Below, in pieces: positions 50,059 through 61,197 of a stretch of DNA of 64,000 nucleotides (position 1 is its first letter; each line of letters starts with the position of its first letter). Below the pieces are notes generated by a model that was given only the letters and a program-made list of their open reading frames with translations, ran no database searches and was not told the DNA's origin. Both the position numbers and the translations under genes were made by a program. Source of the stretch: Nyssa sinensis (taxonomy: Eukaryota; Streptophyta; Magnoliopsida; Cornales; Nyssaceae); the NCBI GenBank assembly GCA_008638375.1, contig CM018038.1:34524169-34588168 (forward strand), read 5' to 3'.

Positions 50059-50989
50059 AAAGGTCGGTCAAATGATTGAACAGTGAGGATTGCATGTTGC
50101 TGGGAGTGGGAAGGGCCCATTCATGAAGAAGGGGCTAGTAGTAGTACTTCTGAAATCCAGCTTCATATCTATCTAGTAAATCTTGCTGATCTAATGACGA
50201 CAGATGGTGGGAATGAAGAAAGATAAACTTCCCTTTTTGGAAGTGGACATTTGTTTAATATGGTTGGGGACTTCCCCTTTTGGGAGTGGGAGATGAGAGA
50301 AGTGCTTCATACATACATGTTAGATTCCAAAAGCTTTGACTAAAAGACTAGAATAATGTTCAATGGTTACCCCCACTTGTCTCACCATTCATCAATTATG
50401 ATAAGCATCTTCTGGCCCTTCTTTTTTTTTTTGTGTGGTTGCTCTAATTGCAGGTGAAGGATCCTTGGGTTTTGGTCTGTCTAGCATGTTCTCATCCCAT
50501 CTTCTTTCACTTTCGGCAACACCAGAATGTATATGACACTTGGATTGACTTCCAAGTGGCATTCTATAATAAGCCTTTTGGTGCCTTTAACCCAACCACA
50601 TGTTTTTCTTCTCTCTCCCCTTTTACTCTTTTTGCTTTTAGGTTAACAGAGCCTCTCTCTCCCTCCCTCCTTTTCCTCTTTTCGTTTTTAGGTTAACAGA
50701 GCTAACTGTAAGTTGCCTTCTTTTTTGAATGATGTTAATCTTAAATCTTATATTTCAAATGTAGTCTTGTATTATTCATCATATATAAAATTATATTAGC
50801 GACATGACATAATAATATAGTACTATTATACGATTTGAAACAAAAATTTGATAAATTTAGCATTATTCAAGTTTTTTTTAAGACGTTATCAAAGCAACAA
50901 ATATCACGGGTATACAAGTACTCACTTGGTGGTGCCATGGCTTTTATTAATTTTTTATTGGTAAATATACATTTTTTTATGATGAATTT
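48498..50989. other. Non-coding stretch, possibly ordinary intergenic DNA
   Basis: No transposon domain or gene is recognised. TA microsatellites lie at 49504-49542 and 50028-50055. A 50-bp pyrimidine-rich duplication with TTTTAGGTTAACAGAGC occurs at about 50635 and 50685. The ORF at 50448-50696 has no recognisable domain. Confidence 0.5.
49504..49542. repeat. (TA)n microsatellite
   Basis: About 19 uninterrupted AT dinucleotides. Confidence 0.97.
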
Positions 50990-51532
50990 TGAAACATTCC
51001 AACCTAATTAAGTGGAGCAATTAAGGATAATGATGATTATCATAAGAGAACTTTTTTAATAATCATGTGCAATTCTACTTAAAACTAATAGTTTGTGAAT
51101 ATGGAGACAAATATATAAATGGAAGCAATTACCTATGGATTAGAGATGATTAATTTTAAGAACATGAATTAATGGCTAAGGTCACAACCTGATAACGAAT
51201 TACGATTGACGTTAATTGAAGATTAATACTTGAATAATTTTGAAAGATTAGTGCATGAAATAAACTTAAGGCAAGACTAATGATGCATGAATAAAGTATG
51301 CTCAATCAAGAAATATTGCAAAGGTTATAAAAGTCTTTTGGAGACAAAAAATACTAATTTTGGGGACAAGTAAAATACTTTAACATGCAATATAATGCAT
51401 ATACAAAAAGAAAATAGAAAGAATAAGCCAAAAAAGCTCCCACCAAGTTTTGAACCTTGCACTTTGTGCAAGCAAATGATAAGCTTTCAAAAAGAATACT
51501 AATTAAGCTGTAACACTTTTGTGCTATAATAC

Positions 51533-52170
51533 TGTCACACTCCGAATTTTCAAAACCCGGGGAGTGGGTGAAAATGAACTAAAAGGAATTAATTAAGGGC
51601 AATTAAATGGATTTGGTTGATTACACATTAATTTCTCCATGTTTCCCCAACACTAAAACTAAAAATTTGCTACTAGACTTACCGAAGATGGGTTTCAAAT
51701 GCCAATCAAATATCTCCCCTAACCAATAATCAAACATGGTGTCAAGGATGCTAAACATGGTCCAAAAGGATGGCCCAGGGCTGGTGTCAAGGGGGTGTCA
51801 GGGCTGGGCGCACATGGGGCACGGTGGCATAGGCACATGTGCTCGGAGAGGAGGCATGGCATGGGCATGGCGCGCAGCAGGGCGTGCGACAAGGGCTAGT
51901 CTGCTGCTTGTTTCCTTTAGCAACAATGTATTTGCTGCACCCTGATTTTTCCATTTTCTGATTTTTTTTCCAAAGTGCTGCAAGTTGACTTTTCCAATTT
52001 TGGACCTATTTCCTCAAGATTTTTAACCTCTACTTTTTGGCACTTTTTCCACTTATTCATGGGCATTTTACACACCTAATGGCTCTTTTTAAATCACAAA
52101 ATCTGGACATGGTCTCCTTTGCTTTCTAAGCATTTTTCACCTAATATTTTATAACAATTTGTATATACAA

Positions 52171-52206
<36 letters not shown>

Positions 52207-54037
52207 CACCCTCACTCGATGGCCACAAGTTTATGGAAATTGAACATACACCTATTGTTCTCAACATATACATGTGATGCACATTAAACAAAATACCCTA
52301 TTTGTCATTTGGGTTTAAACCCTTACATTACAAAATGGCCCAAGGCCTATAGTCCACCATTTTCCAAATTAAACACAAGTTATTTGGGCTTATGCCCATA
52401 CATACAAAACGTAGCCCTTAGGCAAAATATGTTTCAAAATCCATTTTTCCCTCCGTGCTCTAATAACTTCATCAAGTTTTGAGTACTGGGAGCCTCATCT
52501 GTAATATGTAATCCCATAAAGGGTAAGTACGACTGCTTGTATGACATAATGCTAATATAAAGAACAAAGTTAAGCCATGGCATGTGCAAAGTGTACATTT
52601 ATAAGTTATATGCCTTCCAATTCATCAATGCAATGCAATGGCAATATGCATGACACACATGCAACTCTATGCCACACCATGTCTCGCTTCACGATCCTTC
52701 CCCGTCAGCACGCGAATACTGTCATATGTCTCGCTTTACGGTTCGTCCTTGTTGGATTGCGAGAACTATGGCCAATTTTGGGTTTTTCATCATAGGATCT
52801 ACACCCTCATAATGCATAGCACCAATGTGCTCAACTCACACCATGTTTCCAAAGATTTACATATGCCAAGATGCCTTGATTTTTCTATGTAATTTCAATG
52901 AGGTATTTATCAAACACATGGGGTATGCCTTAAATAATGTATCATACATAAAGAAAACTACAACTTTTAAACTACAAAACTTTGTTTACATGGACTTAGC
53001 ATATAATCCAATCAATTACATATATAATCATGTTACATGTTTACAACTTAAACAAATTCTCAAAGATTACACAAAGTACCAATACATTGAGAAACCATAA
53101 CTTTCAAACTACAAGATTTTGTCTACATGAACATAAGGTAGAATGCAATGAATTATACATATATTCAAGTTACATGTTCATCACTTCACCAAATTCCCAA
53201 AGAATACATAAGTACACAAGGTACCAACCCTAGGTTTTCAAAGTAACTATATGCTAGGTGGTTTTCTAACAATAAGTAAGCATGTAAGTCATACAATCAA
53301 CATATAAAAACACTCCTAAACTTAACTCTATTATTTAATTAGCAAAATATCATACGTAGAAGGATTTTTCTCAATCCTAGGGAATTGTGCTCACTGTTCA
53401 GCCTAACCAATTAGTAAGAACGTAGTCCTTGACATGGGGAACAACTTCCTAGAAAAAAGCCTTGTGAAATTCAAAGGCTAGAGATGAGTTTTGGAAGGTA
53501 GAAAGCTGGAAAACCTAAGTTTTTCTCACCTTTTTCTCTCCAAGCACAACCTATTGTATATTCTCAGAACAATTTTGATATTTTTAAGTCTCACTTGTTG
53601 TATTTATACTCAAGGGGCCAAGGGGTGAAAAACCCTTTTGCCCTTAATGAGTCGCGGGACCCCATTACACTACTACTTGCCCCGAAACGCCTTAATTCAA
53701 CATTCTGCTTTAACCAAAGTTCTTAAAATTATTTTAGATAATATTTTTCCAAAAAATTTATTTTCGCTTGTTGGCGAGTGCGACCGGGTCCACCCAGGCC
53801 ACCCGAGATGCCCTTTTCAGGTCTATTTTTCAAACTATCTCTGACTAGGCTCAAATTATCACAGGAGGTGTATTTTAACATTATAAGCATATTTCTCTTC
53901 TATGACATACTCAAATTGTGCTTTTAAAAATGACTTATGTCTAAATGATGCATATGTAGTGTCCTACCGACAAGTAATGCAAAATAGTGTCCTACCGACA
54001 AAACGAAAAATTTATCCTTATTTTTCAGATCTTTACA
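51533..54037 (-). repeat. Left LTR (3' LTR) of the LARD-like element
   Basis: About 2505 bp, starting TGTCACACTCC and ending CAGATCTTTACA on the plus strand. It aligns with 56960-63307 outside the hAT insertion. It lacks most of the 23-bp repeats present in the other LTR and carries a TA expansion at 52173-52204 that the other lacks. The ORF at 51736-51945 is not supported. Confidence 0.92.
52173..52204. repeat. (TA)n expansion specific to one LTR
   Basis: About 16 AT dinucleotides; the matching place in the other LTR (near 61436) reads only CATATGTACATT. Confidence 0.95.
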
Positions 54038-54055
54038 TCCTTCCTCCCTTAAAGA
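54038..54055 (-). other. Polypurine tract of the LARD-like element
   Basis: The minus strand reads TTTAAGGGAGGAAGGA directly before the LTR start TGTAAAG. The preceding GATGAAATTTC is also common at this position in gypsy elements. Confidence 0.8.
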
Positions 54056-54261
54056 AATTTCATCCTTAAATTTAGAAATGTACCTCTTAGACAAAATTTT
54101 AAAAAAAAATTACAAAATGCTTTGTAACATGGAGACACGCAGCCTTACCTATGGATCCTTTACCTTTTCCTTCCCCAAGCAATGTGGGATGCATTACCCT
54201 CTCCCCCCAAAAGAACCTCATCCTCCTAGGTGGGCATGCAGACATCTCCACACTCCCTGCT

Positions 54262-54296
54262 AGGGTCTGGTTCTGATACCATCTGTAATGACCCAC
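54262..54296 (-). other. Second primer-binding-site-like junction in the interior
   Basis: On the minus strand TGGTATCAGAACCAGACC follows a sequence ending TCATTACA, the usual arrangement at an LTR/leader border. It lies about 2.7 kb downstream of the element's own primer binding site. Confidence 0.5.
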
Positions 54297-55745
54297 TCTA
54301 CATGGCACAATGCATAAGGAAATCCTCAAACACGATGGCTTATCAATGCCAATTTTTCAAATCCATTCCAAGCATCATGACCCACCTTAATAATGCAACA
54401 TAATTAAAATATAAAGTTTTCAATGTCCACAAGGATACCTGAAAGTCTCTCAACATATTTGGTGACTATCTAACTAATCACAAATTAAGCTATGCAATCA
54501 TCTAAGTAATTCATCACGATGTCATTAATACATCACCTACATCTCAATGTAATTCAATAATCCAATATTCTTCAAGTGCTATGATTATCCACAAGGCATC
54601 AACAACATAATCTTAAAGCAAGGTCCTCATCGTCCACCTTAGTCCACATATAACGGAAACTAATATCAAGCATTAATGAAGATTAGCCTATTAATTTCAA
54701 TCATAATTATATTAATTGGATATCCTAACGTAAACAATGCAGTATATATATTCCAAACATGAAACCTAAGGTAATATATCAAGGTTCAAAAACCCAAAAA
54801 ATTAGAAAAGGTAAAAAAGAAAAGAAAGAAGAAAAAAAAATTTCTCCCAATTTCATCTAAGGCTATTTTAATTCATCACCATTCTAGTCAATATATCAAA
54901 TAAGGTCTCAAAACAAATGAGATCCTTAGTGAAACTCTTTATCGACTTAATTATAAATATATAAATCTATACACACATGTATCAAAACATACATACATAC
55001 ATACCAACATGGTTAAGCATACCCTTATACATGCATTGAGACCAATCCAGTTTGTATTGATATCATAGTCATAGTACTATAACCTTATGAATATCGAGTA
55101 CTAACCTAGCATACATATATAAATTCAACAAGCAATAATCAACAACTAAGACGTAACTTACCACATAAACACTTAAGTATAGGATCCATCCTAAGAACAT
55201 ACACATACATAAATAAGCATACAACTTACCATATAGGTAACTAGGCCCACATCCAATCCTATGGATATCCAGGCTTATAGCCCATCTTATAGATAACTAA
55301 GCATATAGCCTATCTCATAAATCATTTGGTCTACTACATGGATATAAACATCTAGTCCCAATTGATCAATAATTAAGCACATCACATACTCCCAGCAAAT
55401 CGAAAAAATAATTACATCGTATAATTGTACATACTAAAGCAACAAGCACACACATAATCATTTAATCCAAACTAGCCCAATTAACTTGAGGTCTAACCTC
55501 TCCTAACTCGTAACAGAGTCAATCTTAGAAGGATCCATGGATACTCCGTGAAACAAAAACTATTTCCCTCAAGAGTACACACTGTCATTCTCCTCCTGTA
55601 GCAGTCTATATTCACCCGAAAAGTAAACAACTAATCTATCCCCGATTACATGTTAAGGAAAAATTTGAAATCATACTCCCCACAAACTTGACCTAACCAT
55701 TCCATTCATAATTCATTCTCTATATCAAACAACACGATCATTTCT

Positions 55746-55774
55746 CTATTTATTTATTTATGTATTTATTTATT

Positions 55775-55811
<37 letters not shown>
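55746..55811. repeat. (TTTA)n(TTA)n microsatellite
   Basis: TTTA tetranucleotides merge into TTA trinucleotides. Confidence 0.95.
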
Positions 55812-55813
<2 letters not shown>

Positions 55814-56940
55814 TTTTTATCTACTAATAATTCAACAATCTAGTTCATAATTTTTTTTTTCTCTAGTGCCTCAACCATAATATTTTCACTCCAAGTATAT
55901 TCACACAATTTGCATCTTAAACACAAGATTCATATTCAAAAATTTGTATCATCTAACTTTTAACCTGATACACAATTTTCTCCAAAATAACAATCAGTAT
56001 TTACCATTTATTCAATCATAATTTTGGAATCGGTCTTATAAACTAAGCTAGAACTAAGTTCATAATTCACACCTCAATTTGGCCCATTTTATGCAACTCA
56101 TTATTTTCACAAGGCTTATATTCATAAGTTCATTTAATCAATTCATTATTTTTATCACAACTAGTATCGACCATCTTATAAGACTAGGTAAGACAATAGT
56201 ATTCCTCTCTAGGTTACCTCTACAGTCCAACACAAGATATCATATTCCAATTCAATAAAGGAATCATTAGAACCCCTAACTTTCAAATTCACATCTCTTG
56301 AACTTATCAATATTCACCCTAAGCACAAAATCAAAACTCTATTACATCATAACCTGGATTAATCCACAACAAATTTTTTTTTTCAAACTATTCATGTTTA
56401 TACAATTCTCCTAAAACAAGATATCATCAATCGTCACCTGATAACTTAACACATCCTGTAGACATACTTGCTTAATCATAACTTATAAAACTCACGTCAA
56501 CCACCTCCACCCATTGTTTACAATAAACAAATAGCAAGTTTTCACCCAATTCAAACATAGTCTTTCGCTAGAAAAAGAAATCATTTAAACAATACAATAT
56601 ACACAAGTCCATGTCATTCTCCCATAATGCTACATGATATCATGAAGGCAAACAAACATCAATCTATTATGTACGTAAACATGTACCAAGTTATCACATA
56701 CAGTCATGCCAATATACACATTACCCATATCATGCACCCCATTACACCAAATCATGTAAACATGCATCATAGTATAACAATAACTAACACGTAATCACAA
56801 CATGTGATGCGTCAAGTATAAAGGGCCACATAACATACAAGGTCCTATCACATACCACCTATAGTTCATACTATGTCACACACTTTCCTCTAGAGTCTTA
56901 TGGTGTTCAACAACACCCCACAGTCCCTAAGTATTCGAAC

Positions 56941-56956
56941 CTAAGCTCTGATACCA
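56941..56956 (-). other. Primer binding site of the LARD-like element
   Basis: The minus strand reads TGGTATCAGAGCTTAG, the complement of the initiator-methionine tRNA 3' end, three bases inside the LTR. Confidence 0.85.
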
Positions 56957-57311
56957 CGTTGTCATGCCCCAAATTTTTAAAACCCGGGGAGTGAGTGAAA
57001 ATGAACTAAAAGGAGTTAATTAAGGGAAATTAAATGGATTTAGTTGATTACACATTAATTTCCCCATGTTTCCCCAACACTAAAAATGAAAATTTGCTAC
57101 TAGACTTACCCAAGATAGGTTTCAAATGCCAATCAAATATCTCTCCCAACCAATAGTCAAAATTAGTCTAAGTCATATTCAAGCATGGTCTCCAAGATAG
57201 CCCCAAAATAACTCTAAATATACCTTAGAACAATGGCCCAAATGGGTCCCAAATGCCCTAAGACATTGTCCAAGAATAGGCCAAAAATCCTACCTAAGGT
57301 AGTCTAAGGAA

Positions 57312-57412
57312 GTGGCCAAACATGGCCTAAAAGGGTGGCCAAATATGGCCTAAGGATTTGCCAAACATGGCCCTATAGGGTGGCCAAACATGGCCCAAAA
57401 GAATGGCCAATG
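57312..57412. repeat. 23-bp tandem repeat in one LTR
   Basis: Five units of the GTGGCCAAACATGGCCTAAA type start at about 57312, 57335, 57357, 57380 and 57403. The partner LTR has roughly one unit near 51755, so the array expanded in one copy or contracted in the other. Confidence 0.9.
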
Positions 57413-57605
57413 GCTGGTGTCAAAGAGGTGTCAGGACTGGGCGCGCATGAGGCCTAGTGGCGCAGGCACACGAGCGCGGAGAGGGGGCATGGCATGGGCA
57501 TGGTGCAAGAAAAGTGCATGGGGCGCGTGGCGAGTGCGCGCATGCGATGTAGGCCGCGCGACAAGGGCTGGTCTGCTACTTGTTTCCTGTAGCAATAGTG
57601 TATTT

Positions 57606-57613
57606 GCTACAAC
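57606..57613. other. hAT target-site duplication, left copy
   Basis: GCTACAAC here is repeated exactly at 61198-61205. The unoccupied site in the partner LTR (near 51935) reads GCTGCACC once. Confidence 0.95.
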
Positions 57614-57639
57614 TAGGGGTGCAAACGAATAGAGCAGTT

Positions 57640-57840
57640 CATGAACAGCTCGAGTTTGGCTCGATTATGGCTCGTTTAAACACGGTTCAATTAATACACG
57701 ACCCGAGCTCGAGCTTAAAATAGGGCTCATTTATTAAACGAGCCGAGCCGAGCCAAAAGGAGGCTAGACTCGTCAGGCTCGTGAACAGGCTCGTATAAGC
57801 TTGGATAGTGGCTCGGCTCGTGACTCGGCTCGTGGCTCGT
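57640..57840. repeat. hAT left subterminal motif cluster
   Basis: Repeated GGCTCG, GAGCCGAGCC and CTCGGCTCG words in both orientations; the mirrored cluster lies at 60985-61180. Probably transposase-binding sites (inference). Confidence 0.85.
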
Positions 57841-59282
57841 TTATGTTTTTAACTATAAATACTTATTTTTCTGCTCAGGCCCTTAGGGTTTCTAAAGACT
57901 GGCAAGCCGCAAGCCCGTAACTCACAAGCAGCGCAGGTTGAGAGTTCATTCCTATTCCCTAGAAAGCGTGAAGACAATCTCTCTGTTATTTTTCGATCTG
58001 TCTCCTCTCAATTTCTCACTCTTCTCTCAATCTCTTTATCTAACCTAAAAATTCTCTCATCGTCATGGCCGTCATCAGAGGATAACTCTTAGATTGTCAA
58101 TCTAAAACTCATTTTTTGAAGCCCTAGATCTGATTGAAAAGGTGTGAAATAATCTGAAACTCATTTTCTAAAGCCCTAGATCTTATTGAAAATCTGAAGG
58201 TCATGTATTTATGTATATTTTTCATTGTGTTACATGATTTTTCTTTCATTAATTGTAGGTAGGATTCCTAACACGAAGAGGTTGAAATTGGAAGCTGTAG
58301 TTTGTTGAACTTGATAGTACCGGAGCCATAAAGGTTAATAGTTTTTCTTGAGATTTTATTGCATTTTGAAATTTTAGTAAATGGGGATTATACAGATTTT
58401 GAAATTTTAGTAAATGGAGGTTGAACTTGATAGCAGCTTAACTGAAATATTTCTTGTTTTTTAATTTATCATGTTTGATTACTGTATTTTTTTGTTGTTG
58501 CTGCTGGTTTTATTTCATATAGGTTCTTTTTGTATTGTTTTTGGCAGCACTATCCTTCCAGACTTGATAATAAAAAAATTATTCTCAGTTTTCTATTTTT
58601 TGTATTGTGCTTTGCTGTAATGGCGTTTTCTATTTTCTGTATTGATAGTATATCATCCCTATGAACTATGTATTTTCTTTATTACCATGTACTTTCCCTG
58701 AAATATATTGTTATAAATTAAGTTTGATAAAACATTCCAAGAAATTTCAGTGTTTAAAAATTAATTGTCTCGAGCTTTTCCATGCATTAACATGTTTTTT
58801 TATTTTTATTTTGTGTAAGAGAGATTTATGTTTCCTCAAGAGTCCCTTTTATTTTCTAGTCATCAGAACTTCCACTTTTTCTTCCTCTATTCTTTCCCCT
58901 TACCAAATGGACTATCAAACATGAAGAAGGGAAAATGATGATTTTATGGTCATTTAGATTACAGAAAAAGTTGGACTTTTCCTGGATATCTCATGAATAG
59001 AATTTGTCACACCATTGAAAGGAACCATTCCCTTGTTCCTGGTGTAAATCAATTTTTAATACTAAAGAATGCAAGTTTTACATACATTGGACCTTGGACT
59101 GATATTACTCCAGTTTCTTCCATACGATAGTCTCTGTATCCCTCTATGAAATCAACATTAGTCTTCCATCTTTTTCTTTTTCTTGTTATTATTATTATTT
59201 GAGTACACAGCCTTATCAGCATTAATAATGTGTATGGACTTCAATTTATTGATGTTAAGTTTGCAATTTTATATGGTTTTTG
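57841..59282 (+). other. hAT interior, left part, no identified exon
   Basis: 57890-58080 looks like a CT-rich 5' leader, possibly captured, with TCGTCATGGCCGTCATCAGA containing a short ATG frame that soon stops. The remainder resembles intron sequence. The ORF at 58661-58924 has no domain. Confidence 0.4.
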
Positions 59283-59565
59283 ATGGAGATAAATTTACAA
59301 GACAACTCTAATGCCTTGTCTGTTACCTTTGGGATTGCTACAGCTACTGGATTAGGTTTATTTGCATTTTCAGAGGTTGGGCTATTGACTTCTTTGCTTA
59401 TAGATCATTCTTTATTTTTCTTTTGTTTTCACATTGAACGAACATGGTCCTATAAAAATTATTGTATGGTTTTTTTTTGTATCTTTTTAGGTTGAAACAA
59501 TTCTCCAAGTTTTAGGCTCAGCTGCATTTGTTCAACTTATCAACAAGAACCTCCTATTTGCACAG
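59283..59565 (+). pseudogene. Captured two-exon gene fragment (possible plastid membrane protein)
   Basis: Exon a (59283-59375) reads DNSNALSVTFGIATATGLGL then FAFSE, and ends at a GT donor. Exon b (59491-59565) follows a TTTTTTAG acceptor, reads VETILQVLGSAAFVQLINKN then LLFAQ, and ends at a GT donor. The two join in frame. The glycine/alanine-rich hydrophobic stretch looks like a membrane segment and recalls plant plastid proteins with an LLELVGLGY-type helix (CAAD-like), but I do not recognise the gene with confidence. The fragment lacks a proper start and end and sits inside the hAT element, so it is a captured piece and not a working gene. The ATG at 59283 follows intron-like sequence. 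Confidence 0.6.
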
Positions 59566-60321
59566 GTTTGTTGAATAATTTTTCCCTCACTTATAGTTAT
59601 GAGGGACATTGTTTATGGAAGGTTTAGGGGCTTCTTGAATAGAAAACACACTTCAAAATTTTTTATGTGTTTTACTTGTTTCTTTATAGACAATCAAAGG
59701 TGCCTTTATGGTAGATGAATGATAATTCAGCAGCAATCATACATAGACTAATGAATAGTCAGTGAAGCTACAGCCATGGTCTGAATTTTTTAATTTCAAA
59801 ACTTCTATGACTGTATTTGGTTTTGATTACGTGTCACACAATAGATCTGCAAGCTTAAGTCTTTAATCCATAATGAGTATATATAGAAATTCAGATTTAT
59901 CTTTAGATATGTGCCTGCTGAACTTTGAGAGTGAAACTCAAATTTATCTTTAATATTTGCATATTGCAAGTCACTGTAATTATGGAAAATATAAGCATAG
60001 ATAATTTATTATTGAACAAGGTCTTTGTCAAAACTTCATTATTTAGAAATTCAGCTCACTTAGCTCATTTCAACTATTCTTCGGCTTTCCTAATTCTTTT
60101 GATCTTGTATATCTATTCTACTTTTTCCAACCATCCATGATTACATCCTTATGTCAGCTTTACTTATTTTTGGGCCCAGCATTATCTGTATTAGGAAATT
60201 TGATTATAAAGCAGAGCTGATTTAACAGTTTGATTATATAGTTTTTTGCTTAGATTTGGTTGGAAAAGATCCCGAAATGAACTTCATACTGAATAGCATC
60301 TACTTCTTATTAATCCATTAG

Positions 60322-60412
60322 GTGCTTACAGTGACTCACGAGGCCTTCTTGGAGTAAGGAACGAAGTAGCAGACTTCATTGGAAGGCGTGATGGCACTGA
60401 TGGGTATCCAAG
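60322..60412 (+). pseudogene. Captured exon fragment of glutamate:glyoxylate aminotransferase
   Basis: After an acceptor (CCATTAG) the exon reads GAYSDSRGLLGVRNEVADFI then GRRDGTDGYP and ends before a GT donor at 60413. Plant glutamate:glyoxylate/alanine aminotransferases contain the closely similar block GAYSDSRGxxGVRKEVAEFI followed by RRDGYPSDP. That enzyme is peroxisomal and works in photorespiration. Only this roughly 30-residue exon is present, with a two-residue TD insertion before GYP, and without the pyridoxal-phosphate lysine region, so it cannot be functional. Identity comes from recalled family sequence, not a search. Confidence 0.8.
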
Positions 60413-60590
60413 GTGATAATGCTTCATATTTTCTTTTAACTTTGTGTTCTTATGACAGTAACTTCATTGGTTCTTACTTGGTTTAAGCTTCTACACAATA
60501 CATTTTTCATCATGTGCTTTCTGATTCTGCTTGTTATATTGCTAGAAGCTTCAAGTTTATCTGATTGAAATTTTTTAAAATATGTGCAAG

Positions 60591-60642
60591 GTGAAGTTTA
60601 CAGCTGATGAGCTTCGTAGGATTATGGACTACAAACATAATA
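60591..60642 (+). pseudogene. Captured N-terminal exon fragment of elongation factor 2
   Basis: After an intron-like acceptor (TGCAAG) the sequence encodes VKFTADELRRIMDYKHNI, which matches the N-terminus of plant eEF2 (residues 2 to about 19) position by position. In plant eEF2 genes as I recall them, an intron follows the ATG, which would explain why the match begins at the second codon next to an acceptor. The similarity stops at NI, before the GTP-binding region, so no GTPase function remains. eEF2 moves the ribosome along mRNA; this piece only records gene capture. Confidence 0.85.
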
Positions 60643-60984
60643 TTCTTTTAATTTTAGTTTATAAGTCCAGTTCCAATGCTTATAGGAAGAGGAAGATGGG
60701 TCAATTTGTTTATAGAATAATGATTCAATTTGTAATATTATATTTTTTTCTATGATGAGTTATTTTAGTTTATTATTGACTTGTTGATGCAAGGTTTTTT
60801 ATTTGTTTAATTTCTAGACTCTATAGCTATATGGTATTGGTATATAATGGATTTTTTTCTTAAAAAAAATTATATTAAAATTTTAAAGTTGTGTTGATTT
60901 ATTGCAATGCGTTGTATTTTTTTTTATTATACGAAAATAACATAATTTCTATTCAGTTGAACACAAAAAAGAAAAATTGAGTAA

Positions 60985-61197
60985 TTCGAGTTCGAGCTCG
61001 AGCTCAAATGAGGCTTGTTTATTTTTTCGAGCCAAGTCGAGATCGAGCTCGAGCTTGACAAGCCATTCATGAGCCGAGTTCGATCAGGAATTTGAGCTCG
61101 AGTCGAGTTTCAAGCCGAGTCGAGTCAGACTCGATTTTTTCGCGAGCTGAGTTCAAACATCAGATACTCGACTTGACTCGGCTCGTTTGCACCCCTA
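60985..61197. repeat. hAT right subterminal cluster and terminal repeat
   Basis: Dense GAGCTCGAGCTCG, CGAGCCAAGTCGAG and GAGCCGAG words, followed by the terminal TCGTTTGCACCCCTA. The inverse of the left end. Confidence 0.92.

Larger units (their letters stand above)
54056..56940 (-). other. Non-coding interior of the LARD-like element
   Basis: No gag, protease, RT or integrase motif is visible on either strand. AT-rich, with (TTTA)n/(TTA)n at 55746-55811. Near 54265-54290 the minus strand contains GGGTCATTACAGATGGTATC followed by AGAACCAGA, which looks like a second LTR end plus primer binding site. Confidence 0.75.
57614..61197 (+). mobile_element. Non-autonomous hAT element carrying host-gene fragments (Pack-hAT)
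   Basis: Termini TAGGGGTGCAAACGA and its exact inverse at 61183-61197 give a 15-bp terminal inverted repeat, with the 8-bp duplication GCTACAAC on both sides, as in the hAT superfamily. Subterminal regions (57640-57840 and 60985-61180) are full of GGCTCG/CGAGCC/GAGCTCGAG motifs. No hAT transposase or BED zinc finger was seen. The 2.9 kb between the ends contains exon-like fragments with splice sites: 59283-59565, 60322-60412 and 60591-60642, all on the plus strand and from different genes. Movement would depend on a transposase from elsewhere. The paired empty site in the other LTR makes the boundaries secure. Confidence 0.93.

Noticed and set aside
50448..50696. 82-residue ORF after an intron-like acceptor, possibly a host exon
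   Set aside because: The translation is compositionally biased (Phe/Ser/Leu) with no recognised motif, and no partner exons were found.
57390..57632. GC-rich ORF of 80 residues
   Set aside because: It starts inside an LTR and ends inside the hAT terminus; the similar ORF at 51736-51945 in the partner LTR diverges and has no domain.
59283..60642. A single host gene made from the exon-like blocks
   Set aside because: The blocks match different protein families, lack start and end exons, and lie between hAT termini, so capture explains them better.
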